Positions 1 through 5,991 of a DNA stretch of 5,991 bases are shown piece after piece (the first letter of the stretch is position 1; each line of letters starts with the position of its first letter). This DNA comes from Peptostreptococcaceae bacterium. Its GTDB lineage: Bacteria > Bacillota_A > Clostridia > Peptostreptococcales > Acidaminobacteraceae. A program made the position numbers and the translations under genes. The DNA lies in assembly GCA_013619035.1 (NCBI GenBank), contig JABXKX010000480.1, forward strand, positions 1-5,991, written 5' to 3'. The notes under the pieces are model-generated. The model searched no databases. It saw nothing but the letters and a program-made list of their open reading frames with translations, and was not told the DNA's origin.

Positions 1-41
1 TTTTTAAATGTTAATTGAGTTTACTCTGTTCTGGAAATAAA

Positions 42-3000
42 TTAACTTATCAAAACTTTCTTCTTTGATTTTTTCTTTTTGAACAGTAATCCTATTACCA
101 GTAATACGATCAGACTTCCTAATAGATAATACATTAAATAACTTGCTTCTTTCTCAATAACAGCGAGTTTAAAATTATTGGATTGGGTCTCAAAAACCAA
201 ATAACTACCATCTTCTTCACTAACTATTTTTTCCCACTTATCCTCTTTCATTTGATAAAGAATCACTTCCTGATCAGACGTTGGTCTTAAATATCGATAC
301 TGCAATGTGTCAGATTGACTTTTATCAAGAGCAATACGCCATTCATCTAATACAGTTTCACCATTTTTCTTTTCATATGAGTCGGTTTCATTCATTCTGA
401 GTTGTATTTCAGGATCAAATATACCTTCAACCAATAATTGCGGTTTGATGTTTGTATCTGATGATAATACCTGTATTAACGGTGTATAAACTGCCGTTAT
501 GTTTTTAGAAAATATTAGATTTGTAAATTCCTCTTCAGACCAATTGTCATAGTATCCCTCTTTTTTAGGTATTTCAGGTATGTTGTCAATGTTAACAGTT
601 TCTCCATACTCAAACGGTACTTCTAAGAGCAGTTCATCCTCTACAATAAAAGATAATTTAAGTGACTTGAAAGCTTCTGGTATATCTCTTTGTATAAATT
701 CTTCATAAGATAGTGGCATTGCTTTTTCACTATAACTAATCCCATCAATACCAGCCCATTTGTTGTTAACAAAATAATTGTTTTCTGTGATATTTCTTGT
801 ATCACCAGCTATAGCACCTGCAAACTCAGTAAACTTTAAAATATCAACTAACGCATAAGAATCATAGATATTTTGGCCTAACCCTGTGATGCCTCCAATG
901 TATTTTTTGCCAGAAAGTTCGCTAATGCTATATGATTTTCTGATGGTACTATCTGAAAGCCCAGCTATGCCACCTACATAATGACCATCAATACTTTCAA
1001 TACTGGCATAGTTTTCACTTGAAAACAACAAACCTAAATCCATTCTTCCAACAATACCACCAACATAGTCTTTTTTAGAGGTAATATCACCTTTATTAAT
1101 TGAATGACTTAAAATTGCTTTTGTTTGGTATTTAAAATTAAAGGTACTTTCACCCTTTTTAACAATTTCATCTTCAGGATCAAAATCAAATTCAATGGCC
1201 ATAGCACCTGCTATACCACCCACATCTACATCACCCTTAATATGTCCTTCGTTATAACAATTGGTTAAATACCCTCTTTCCATCACCTGTTGATCCGTCT
1301 CATCTAAAGGCGTATCAGATATATCTTCAAACATGGCTTCATTATCAAAAGATAAGGCATTGATACCATCTCTAATAATTTCTGCAATCACTTTATATTG
1401 TTCATTAATTTGCTCTAAATTTTCAACAAACTGCTCTGATCCACTGCGAGCTTCTTGATTTAACAAGGTTAATTCTTTTGAAACATCACTAAGAGAATCA
1501 AACAATTGATCTGTATTGTCTCCGACATACTCACTAAGTGTTGGGAATGTCAAACTCGGCTTTTTATTTTGTTCGTCAATGATCTTAGTCATATAATCAG
1601 TACTATTGGTTAAATGAGTTGAAGCGGCTTCAAAGTATCCCATACCATCTGATATAAATGCCATTGCTTTAGTGGTTTTCTTTGCAGCTGCTTGCATATT
1701 TGCTAATGAATTTTCTATATCTTCTCTCATATTGTCTAGATCTTCAGACATCGCTTTTAAATCTGTCATTGCTGAATCAAACCAAACAAAGGCTTCTCTG
1801 ATTAAATCTATATCATCTTCAAATTCACTTGCAAGTAAACTGAACCCATTGTTTAACTTTGGTAAAGCAACATCTAAATGTTCCATGGCACTATCTAGCT
1901 CTATAATAACAGGTCCATAATCAAGGCCGAATAAGTTCCCATGTAATTCATAGTAATCTCGAATAATCGATACAGCGGTCTGTGCATTTGAATTGGCTTT
2001 TTCAAGATCTTCTAATCCTTCAGAAATCAACTTTACCCCTTCATCGTATCTAGCGGAAGGTGCTGTGGCTTCCTGAATCTTTCTTAATCCCAGTGAAATT
2101 TTATTGAGTGCATGATCCGCATCTTGTGATGCCAATTCTAAATCATAAAAAGCATCTTCTAAATCCCCTATACCATCATCTAAATCATCAGATGCTTCCT
2201 TAAGTTCATCAAAACCTGATTCCAAAGCATCAAAAGCCAATGTCATCTCCTCCGATGCCAAAGCAAGTTCATCCACCACATAAGTCAATTGAAGTGATAT
2301 TTTCTTCATTCTAGAAAAAGCATCATTAATTGTTTCTGATGCATCATCAGCATAATCAGTTGTACCATCTAATACCAGTTCCAAGTTATCTGAAGCTGTG
2401 TTCATCAGTTGATTTACACTTTCTAGTCTATCCGATACTTGATTAGAAGATTGATGTGCCTCATCAACTGCTTCTTCTAAAAGTTCATTCATCACTTGAA
2501 ATTCTTGATCTAATTTTTCTAAAGTGTCTTCTGAAAACAATAACCTTATATAAGGTTCAAATTGGCCAACAATCCCACCAATATCTTTTCTACCATACAC
2601 AGTACCATAATTCTTACAACTCTCAATATAGCCTGATTGACGGCCTGCAACACCACCAATATTATAACCGACATGTTGATAACCAATGGTACCGTAATTG
2701 GTATTGTTGGATAAAATACCTTGATTGTATCCTGTAATACCACCCGTATCAGTTTGTGCATCTATGTTTTCTGTCGAGTTTAGATCACCATTTTCCAGTT
2801 CTTCTAAATCATACGAGTCCATATCATTGCTAGGAATGGCATCATCGGTTGTATTAACCAAACTGTGATTTGTACAGGCTGCTACATAACCAACATTTTG
2901 TCCTACAATTCCCCCAGTATAATGTTCACCAGTAACAGCTCCCGATGCCATGCAACCCAGAATGCTACCCGAGATTTCATTTAAGCCTACAATCCCACCG

Positions 3001-3461
3001 ATACTTGAAGATCCAGAAACATGACCTTCAAATGTACAGTTCATAATATGACCTCTATTGGTACCTACTATACCTCCAATTTCAGATTTCGTCCCTGAAG
3101 GATCTACAATACCTTTTACATTTAAGTTCTTCACAACACCCATTTCTTCGACATATCTGAACAAGCCTTGATCAGAACTAGATAAAGTAATATTCAACCC
3201 ACTAATCGTATGGTCGTTGCCATCAAACACGCCTGAAAAACTTGGAATGGCAATAAAGTTTACCCCCGTTAAATCAAGGTCAGATTGTAATTCTACAATT
3301 AAATTTCTTGAATAAACATCATAAGTACAGCTTTCTGAAAAACTGATTAACTCTTCCACACTAGTTATTTCCAAAATCGGATTATTACCAAACGATGGGA
3401 CCATATTGAATAATAAAACGAATATAATGATCATACTGATTACTCTATTTGATTTCTTCAT
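42..3461 (-). CDS. GLUG-repeat surface protein with a large inserted coiled coil and C-terminal membrane anchor
   Basis: Predicted extracytoplasmic, membrane-anchored protein of 1139 aa; no enzymatic motif seen and function unknown. Residues 1-25 are a signal peptide (MKK start, hydrophobic 9-20). Residues 31-118 resemble the region that usually precedes GLUG repeats (DLDLTG, GVFDGNDHTISGL, GLF, VKNLNVKG). GLUG motifs of the GGIVG type start near 129, 155, 183, 240, 269 and 295, and again near 748, 801, 830 and 856, with a degenerate one at 881. Between them, 308-728 is an acidic, Ala/Leu-rich heptad-repeat region. Residues 942-993 resemble a diverged InlB B-repeat, 995-1105 is beta-rich, 1109-1126 is a transmembrane helix, and the tail is KKKKSKKK. 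No LPXTG motif is present. The start is fixed by an AAGGAAG site 6 nt upstream. It overlaps the MMPL transporter gene by 17 nt, so translational coupling and a joint role are likely. It may be an adhesin, a scaffold or an accessory subunit of the transporter; the last is favoured on context only. Confidence 0.92.
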   Translation of the reverse strand: MKKSNRVISMIIIFVLLFNMVPSFGNNPILEITSVEELISFSESCTYDVYSRNLIVELQSDLDLTGVNFIAIPSFSGVFDGNDHTISGLNITLSSSDQGLFRYVEEMGVVKNLNVKGIVDPSGTKSEIGGIVGTNRGHIMNCTFEGHVSGSSSIGGIVGLNEISGSILGCMASGAVTGEHYTGGIVGQNVGYVAACTNHSLVNTTDDAIPSNDMDSYDLEELENGDLNSTENIDAQTDTGGITGYNQGILSNNTNYGTIGYQHVGYNIGGVAGRQSGYIESCKNYGTVYGRKDIGGIVGQFEPYIRLLFSEDTLEKLDQEFQVMNELLEEAVDEAHQSSNQVSDRLESVNQLMNTASDNLELVLDGTTDYADDASETINDAFSRMKKISLQLTYVVDELALASEEMTLAFDALESGFDELKEASDDLDDGIGDLEDAFYDLELASQDADHALNKISLGLRKIQEATAPSARYDEGVKLISEGLEDLEKANSNAQTAVSIIRDYYELHGNLFGLDYGPVIIELDSAMEHLDVALPKLNNGFSLLASEFEDDIDLIREAFVWFDSAMTDLKAMSEDLDNMREDIENSLANMQAAAKKTTKAMAFISDGMGYFEAASTHLTNSTDYMTKIIDEQNKKPSLTFPTLSEYVGDNTDQLFDSLSDVSKELTLLNQEARSGSEQFVENLEQINEQYKVIAEIIRDGINALSFDNEAMFEDISDTPLDETDQQVMERGYLTNCYNEGHIKGDVDVGGIAGAMAIEFDFDPEDEIVKKGESTFNFKYQTKAILSHSINKGDITSKKDYVGGIVGRMDLGLLFSSENYASIESIDGHYVGGIAGLSDSTIRKSYSISELSGKKYIGGITGLGQNIYDSYALVDILKFTEFAGAIAGDTRNITENNYFVNNKWAGIDGISYSEKAMPLSYEEFIQRDIPEAFKSLKLSFIVEDELLLEVPFEYGETVNIDNIPEIPKKEGYYDNWSEEEFTNLIFSKNITAVYTPLIQVLSSDTNIKPQLLVEGIFDPEIQLRMNETDSYEKKNGETVLDEWRIALDKSQSDTLQYRYLRPTSDQEVILYQMKEDKWEKIVSEEDGSYLVFETQSNNFKLAVIEKEASYLMYYLLGSLIVLLVIGLLFKKKKSKKKVLIS
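84..137 (-). other. C-terminal transmembrane anchor (residues 1109-1126)
   Basis: An uninterrupted hydrophobic stretch (LMYYLLGSLIVLLVIGLLF) is followed at once by KKKKSKKK and the C-terminus. With the N-terminal signal peptide this predicts a type I membrane protein whose large N-terminal part is outside. No sortase motif precedes the helix, so it is a retained anchor rather than a sorting signal. Confidence 0.85.
483..638 (-). other. Diverged InlB B-repeat-like segment (residues 942-993)
   Basis: The pattern VPFEYGETV, then P-x-x-P-x-KEGY, then W, then a strand ending ITAVY resembles the Listeria-Bacteroides (InlB B-repeat, Flg_new) fold found in many Gram-positive surface proteins. The usual GW[YT] ending of the central turn is altered to YYDNW. 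Assignment is by eye from the motif order, with moderate confidence. Confidence 0.5.
792..1241 (-). repeat. GLUG repeat block 2 (residues 741-890)
   Basis: The solenoid resumes with motifs starting near residues 748 (GGIAG), 801 (GGIVG), 830 (GGIAG), 856 (GGITG) and a degenerate AGAIAG at 881. The cysteine seen in most block-1 repeats is replaced by Ser or other residues here. A charged insert of roughly 28 residues follows the first motif of the block. Confidence 0.8.
1278..2540 (-). other. Coiled-coil/heptad-repeat insertion (residues 308-728) within the GLUG solenoid
   Basis: About 420 residues are strongly helical in character, rich in Ala, Leu, Asp and Glu, poor in Gly and Pro, and have hydrophobic positions at heptad spacing. 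Breaks are suggested at 466-473 (Pro468), 507-517 (HGNLFGLDYGP) and 631-646 (two prolines). The stretch is flanked on both sides by GLUG motifs, so it is an insertion into the solenoid rather than a terminal stalk. Its two ends must come back close together. Confidence 0.8.
2058..2267 (-). repeat. L-x-x-[G/A] heptad array (residues 399-468)
   Basis: Heptads beginning at residues 399, 406, 413, 420, 427, 434, 441, 448, 455 and 462 each have a hydrophobic residue (Leu, Ile, Met or Ala) in the first position and Gly or Ala three residues later, for example LESGFDE, LKEASDD and LDDGIGD. A second array lies at 522, 529 and 536, and a third at 479, 486 and 493. The pattern resembles the xxxLxxG heptad repeat of YhgE/Pip-like membrane proteins. 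Confidence 0.75.
2559..3095 (-). repeat. GLUG repeat block 1 (six motifs, protein residues 123-301)
   Basis: Six copies of the GGIVG-type GLUG motif start at residues 129, 155, 183, 240, 269 and 295 of the surface protein, mostly 26-29 residues apart. An acidic linker of about 40 residues (200-238) separates motifs 3 and 4. Each full repeat follows the pattern GG-[IV]-x-G, a short turn, GxI, a Cys or Asn, then a Gly. This fits a stacked beta-solenoid. The sixth motif is not completed here: its second half appears only after the coiled-coil insertion. Confidence 0.85.
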
Positions 3462-5904
3462 TGTATACTTCCTTTTGCTCTAAAAGCTTTGTATCATACT
3501 TTAAACTACCGGTCTCTACCAAACCTTTGATATCACCTTTTATAACGCCTTTGATATCAGCATCAATGTAACCTGAGACATATCCTTGCAATCTACCATT
3601 AAGTCTCATGCTACCACTTTGAGACGTAATCATGCCTTTTCTCTTAAGCGTAAATGCTGTTTTTTCTATGATGAAATCACCAAATAATAATGTCTGTGGT
3701 AAAACACCCAAAACGAGTATCAATGAAATTATGGTACCTCTACCCAAACAAACTCCAATAGATGAAACTGCATAATCTGATGATAAAAAGCCTATCAGAA
3801 TACCAGCAGAAGCAAGTATTGTTCCCGACGTAATAATGGTAGGAAAGGCTTGATTTAACGATTCAATCATCGCTTCATTTATAGGCATACGCTTTTTAAG
3901 TTCCATATACCTGCTGGTAATTACAATGGCATAATCAATTGTAGCCCCCATTTGAATGGCCGTTACAACCAAAGAACTCATAAAGAAGATATTTGTATTT
4001 TGAAGTGCTGGGAATGAGAAATTCATCCAAATACTCCCTTGAATTGTAAGTACCAAAAGCACCGGTAGTCCAGCGGATTTAAAAGTGAATAATAAAATTG
4101 TCATAACAAATAATGCCGATAAGACCGTAATAATAATATTGTCTTTAGCAAAAGAAGTACTTAAGTCGTAATCACTCGTTGTTTCACCGACAAAATATGC
4201 TTCTTCATAATAATCAGCTGCAATGACATGTAATTTTTTTAACCAGTCAAATGCTTCAGGACCTTCTTCTGGCATATCCAAGAACAATAAAATTCTTGAA
4301 TAATTTTCGCCTTGAAGTTGTGCTTTTCCATCTATAAGTTGTTTATGCAAATCATCTATATCGGCCTCTAATTCTGATTCTAAAGTGATATAACCCGCTT
4401 CTTTTTGATCGTATAAAAAGATAAACATATCAAGAAGCGGTACCGCATATTGATCAAGTCCATTGATCAGTTTGCTATATGTTTCTTGTTCAATGGCATA
4501 GCCTCTATACAACATCTTAGAGGCTTCAATATCTATATCAGTTAATTCAGCAAACTGTCTAGGATTTAACTTATCCGTGACATAATATGAATCTTCTGCC
4601 TCTGTATTGGATAATCCGATAACCGTTTCCACAACAGGCAGTGCTTCAAATGCTTTAATTAATTCCCCTTCTTTTTCATAATCACCACTTGGAATAACAA
4701 CTGCTAATAAATTGGTTTCTCCAAAAGTATCATTTATTTTAGCTTTGGCAATCTGAGTTTCATTTTGTTTAAAGGTGGTTAAGGTTGTATAACCATACAC
4801 ATAGTTCGTTTGATTTGAAAAATAGAATGCGGCACATACTACACCCACAAAAACAATTGGTACAATAAACTTTGTTTTAACAACAATTTTTCCCCATGGC
4901 GTAATTTTAGGCACAAAATTCTTATGTACGGTTTTGTCCATTAAATCACTGAATATCACCAACAGTCCTGGCATCAATGTGAACACAATTAACAAACTAA
5001 ATAGCAACGCTTTGATAAGTACCAAACCCATATCAAAACCGAGTTTGAACTGCATGAACATCAGAGCCATCAATCCTGAAACGGTGGTCATACTACTTGA
5101 TGATATTTCTGGAATGGCTTTACTAAGTGCTTGAATTGCAGCTTCTCTAGCCGGTAAATGTTCTCTTTCTTCTGTGAATCGATGGCATAATATAATGGCA
5201 TAATCAATGGCTAATGCCAATTGTAAGATAACCGCTATTGAATTGGAAACAAATGATATTTCACCATATAAAAAATGTGTTCCCATATTCAAAATAGCAG
5301 CCACACCAAAAGTGACCAAAAGCACTGGAATCTCCATATAAGTCTTAGAAGTAAATAATAATACCGCTAAAATAATAAACACTGCTATGACCATAACACT
5401 TTTGATTTCAGCCTCTAAAGAGGTGGCCATATCTTCAGTAATACCACTGGATACATAAATATCATAACCACTTAAAAGCTCTAAGACTTCATCCATGGCT
5501 ATGACTGTGATATCATCTTGTTCTTCTCCCTCAAAACTAACCAAAAACATCGCTGAAGCAGACTTATAATGATCTTCATTGTTTTCAAATGTAACACCTG
5601 AAACGCCAGATATTGCTTCAATGTTTTGCTTTAATGTTTCAGCTTTCTCCCATGTGATATTGGACACCATAATAGATGCCGTACCAAAGGTTGTAAATTC
5701 ATCTTCCATTAAACTGAGCCCTTGTCTTGTCTCAGTCGTTTCAGGTAAATAGTTTCTAATATCATCATTAACATGTAACCAATTTTTAGATATCATGCAG
5801 AAAATAACCATGATGGTATAGATCAGTATAAAACCATTTCTTTTATCTATGATTTGTGTAGATAGTTTTTCCATAAAGGATTGTTTGTTTTCAGATTTAC
5901 TCAT
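3445..5904 (-). CDS. MMPL/RND-superfamily transporter (predicted exporter)
   Basis: Predicted proton-driven RND-superfamily membrane transporter of the MMPL type; substrate unknown. Numbered from the chosen ATG (819 aa), it has the two-fold RND layout. TM1 is about 24-39, followed by an extracytoplasmic loop (40-166). TM2-TM6 lie at about 168-185, 190-210, 217-240, 271-286 and 293-318, and TM7 at 345-363. A larger loop (364-586) precedes TM8-TM12 at about 588-608, 612-628, 640-662, 688-707 and 720-742. Asp234-Tyr235 in TM4 and Asp657-Tyr658 in TM10 match the paired Asp-Tyr proton-relay positions known from mycobacterial MmpL3. The cytoplasmic tail carries x-hydrophobic-x-Gly tetrads (767-798). 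An in-frame ATG at 5914-5916 would add four residues, but the downstream ATG has a GAGGAG site 4 nt before it and the upstream one has none. The gene overlaps the next gene by 17 nt. Family assignment is secure; substrate and direction are inferred. Lipid, glycolipid or peptide export would fit the family. Confidence 0.93.
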   Translation of the reverse strand: MSKSENKQSFMEKLSTQIIDKRNGFILIYTIMVIFCMISKNWLHVNDDIRNYLPETTETRQGLSLMEDEFTTFGTASIMVSNITWEKAETLKQNIEAISGVSGVTFENNEDHYKSASAMFLVSFEGEEQDDITVIAMDEVLELLSGYDIYVSSGITEDMATSLEAEIKSVMVIAVFIILAVLLFTSKTYMEIPVLLVTFGVAAILNMGTHFLYGEISFVSNSIAVILQLALAIDYAIILCHRFTEEREHLPAREAAIQALSKAIPEISSSSMTTVSGLMALMFMQFKLGFDMGLVLIKALLFSLLIVFTLMPGLLVIFSDLMDKTVHKNFVPKITPWGKIVVKTKFIVPIVFVGVVCAAFYFSNQTNYVYGYTTLTTFKQNETQIAKAKINDTFGETNLLAVVIPSGDYEKEGELIKAFEALPVVETVIGLSNTEAEDSYYVTDKLNPRQFAELTDIDIEASKMLYRGYAIEQETYSKLINGLDQYAVPLLDMFIFLYDQKEAGYITLESELEADIDDLHKQLIDGKAQLQGENYSRILLFLDMPEEGPEAFDWLKKLHVIAADYYEEAYFVGETTSDYDLSTSFAKDNIIITVLSALFVMTILLFTFKSAGLPVLLVLTIQGSIWMNFSFPALQNTNIFFMSSLVVTAIQMGATIDYAIVITSRYMELKKRMPINEAMIESLNQAFPTIITSGTILASAGILIGFLSSDYAVSSIGVCLGRGTIISLILVLGVLPQTLLFGDFIIEKTAFTLKRKGMITSQSGSMRLNGRLQGYVSGYIDADIKGVIKGDIKGLVETGSLKYDTKLLEQKEVYNEEIK
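3468..3474 (-). promoter_or_regulatory. Ribosome binding site of the GLUG-protein gene, inside the transporter gene
   Basis: On the minus strand AAGGAAG lies 6 nt before the ATG at 3459-3461. It sits within the last codons of the transporter gene, which ends with TAG at 3445-3447. The arrangement fixes the start of the second gene and is typical of translational coupling in an operon. Confidence 0.8.
3511..3606 (-). repeat. x-hydrophobic-x-Gly tetrapeptide array in the transporter tail
   Basis: Residues 767-798 of the transporter (from the chosen start) read as eight tetrads with Leu, Val or Ile second and Gly or Ala usually fourth: RLNG, RLQG, YVSG, YIDA, DIKG, VIKG, DIKG, then the degenerate LVET. 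The array follows TM12 and should be cytoplasmic. The regular spacing suggests a small beta-helix-like or beta-roll element. Confidence 0.7.
3524..3559 (-). repeat. 12-bp direct repeat encoding the DIKG tetrads
   Basis: CCTTTGATATCA occurs perfectly at 3524-3535 and 3548-3559, a period of 24 bp (eight codons). It encodes the two DIKG units of the transporter tail and may be the trace of a small in-frame duplication. Confidence 0.7.
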
Positions 5905-5908
5905 AATT

Positions 5909-5914
5909 CTCCTC
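5909..5914 (-). promoter_or_regulatory. Ribosome binding site deciding the transporter start
   Basis: GAGGAG lies 4 nt before the ATG at 5902-5904. It overlaps an in-frame upstream ATG at 5914-5916, which itself is preceded only by an A/T-rich stretch (TTTATAAAA) without a Shine-Dalgarno sequence. The downstream ATG, giving a protein that begins MSKSENKQSF, is therefore preferred. The spacing is slightly short, so the choice is likely rather than certain. Confidence 0.65.
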
Positions 5915-5916
5915 AT

Positions 5917-5991
5917 TTTTATAAACGTCTAAATGAGTATACAAAATCTGAAATATAATACTATAGTCACATTCTTAATTTTGTAATAAAT
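5917..5991 (-). promoter_or_regulatory. Leader/possible promoter region upstream of the transporter gene
   Basis: These 75 nt hold no coding sequence that can be supported. On the minus strand there are several hexamers one mismatch from a -10 box: TATTAT (5955-5960), TATATT (5952-5957) and TATACT (5936-5941). None has a good -35 box at 16-18 nt; TTACAA at 5981-5986 is 20 nt from TATTAT. A perfect 8-bp palindrome ACTATAGT (5960-5967) adjoins the first of these and could be part of an operator. Promoter placement is speculative, and the true promoter may lie outside the window. Confidence 0.25.

Noticed and set aside
10..46. Inverted repeat GTTAATT / AATTAAC around the end of the surface-protein gene, with a small GAGTTTACTC hairpin inside
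   Set aside because: The stem is only 7 A/T-rich pairs with a 23-nt loop and no T-run follows on the minus strand, so it is not convincing as a terminator. The real one may lie beyond position 1.
84..137. Sortase-anchored cell-wall protein
   Set aside because: The hydrophobic helix and basic tail resemble a sorting signal, but there is no LPXTG-like motif before it.
1672..1920. Plus-strand open frame of 82 codons
   Set aside because: It lies antisense within the coiled-coil region of the surface protein, with a low-complexity Ser/Ile-rich product and no ribosome site. It is a shadow of the real gene.
2456..2761. Overlapping plus- and minus-strand open frames of 93 and 71 codons
   Set aside because: Both fall inside the GLUG-repeat coding region in other frames. 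Their products show no recognisable domain and simply mirror the repeated DNA.
42..3461. IgA1-peptidase-like metalloprotease, because GLUG repeats occur in those proteins
   Set aside because: No HExxH zinc-binding motif occurs anywhere in the 1139 residues, and no other catalytic signature was seen.
4934..5134. Plus-strand open frame of 66 codons
   Set aside because: Antisense to the TM5-TM6 part of the transporter; no start signals or recognisable product.
3445..5904. Sterol-sensing/HpnN or SecDF-type protein instead of an MMPL exporter
   Set aside because: The duplicated six-TM layout is shared across the superfamily. The loop pattern and paired Asp-Tyr motifs in TM4 and TM10 fit MMPL better, and SecDF signature motifs were not seen.

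Overview
This AT-rich window (roughly two-thirds A+T by eye) holds two long genes on the minus strand that fill almost all of it. The organism looks like a low-GC Gram-positive bacterium (Firmicutes, probably a clostridial lineage). Three things point that way: purine-rich Shine-Dalgarno sites, an RND/MMPL-type transporter with no membrane-fusion or outer-membrane partner, and a surface protein held by a C-terminal membrane helix with a lysine-rich cytoplasmic tail. The species cannot be named from the sequence, and all codons read normally with the standard bacterial code.

Layout, in the direction of transcription (right to left): 5991-5905 is a short AT-rich leader with no gene, possible -10-like hexamers and a small palindrome. 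5904-3445 encodes an MMPL-type RND transporter of 819 residues with twelve predicted membrane segments, paired Asp-Tyr motifs in TM4 and TM10, and an unusual cytoplasmic tail of x-hydrophobic-x-Gly tetrapeptides. 3461-42 encodes a 1139-residue secreted, membrane-anchored protein whose start lies inside the end of the transporter gene (17-nt overlap). 41-1 is downstream sequence with no convincing terminator.

The second protein is the striking part. It has a signal peptide, a GLUG-associated N-terminal region and a GLUG-repeat beta-solenoid. About 420 residues of acidic heptad-repeat helix are inserted into the middle of one GLUG repeat. The solenoid then resumes, followed by a diverged InlB B-repeat-like segment, a beta-rich juxtamembrane region, one transmembrane helix and a Lys-rich tail. 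Its L-x-x-[G/A] heptads resemble those in extracytoplasmic parts of YhgE/Pip/EsaA-type proteins and of some larger Firmicutes MMPL proteins, while the transporter here has only a short helical stretch at the equivalent place. The overlap and this complementarity suggest that the two proteins are made together and work as a cell-envelope export or surface complex. Substrate and function cannot be read from the sequence.
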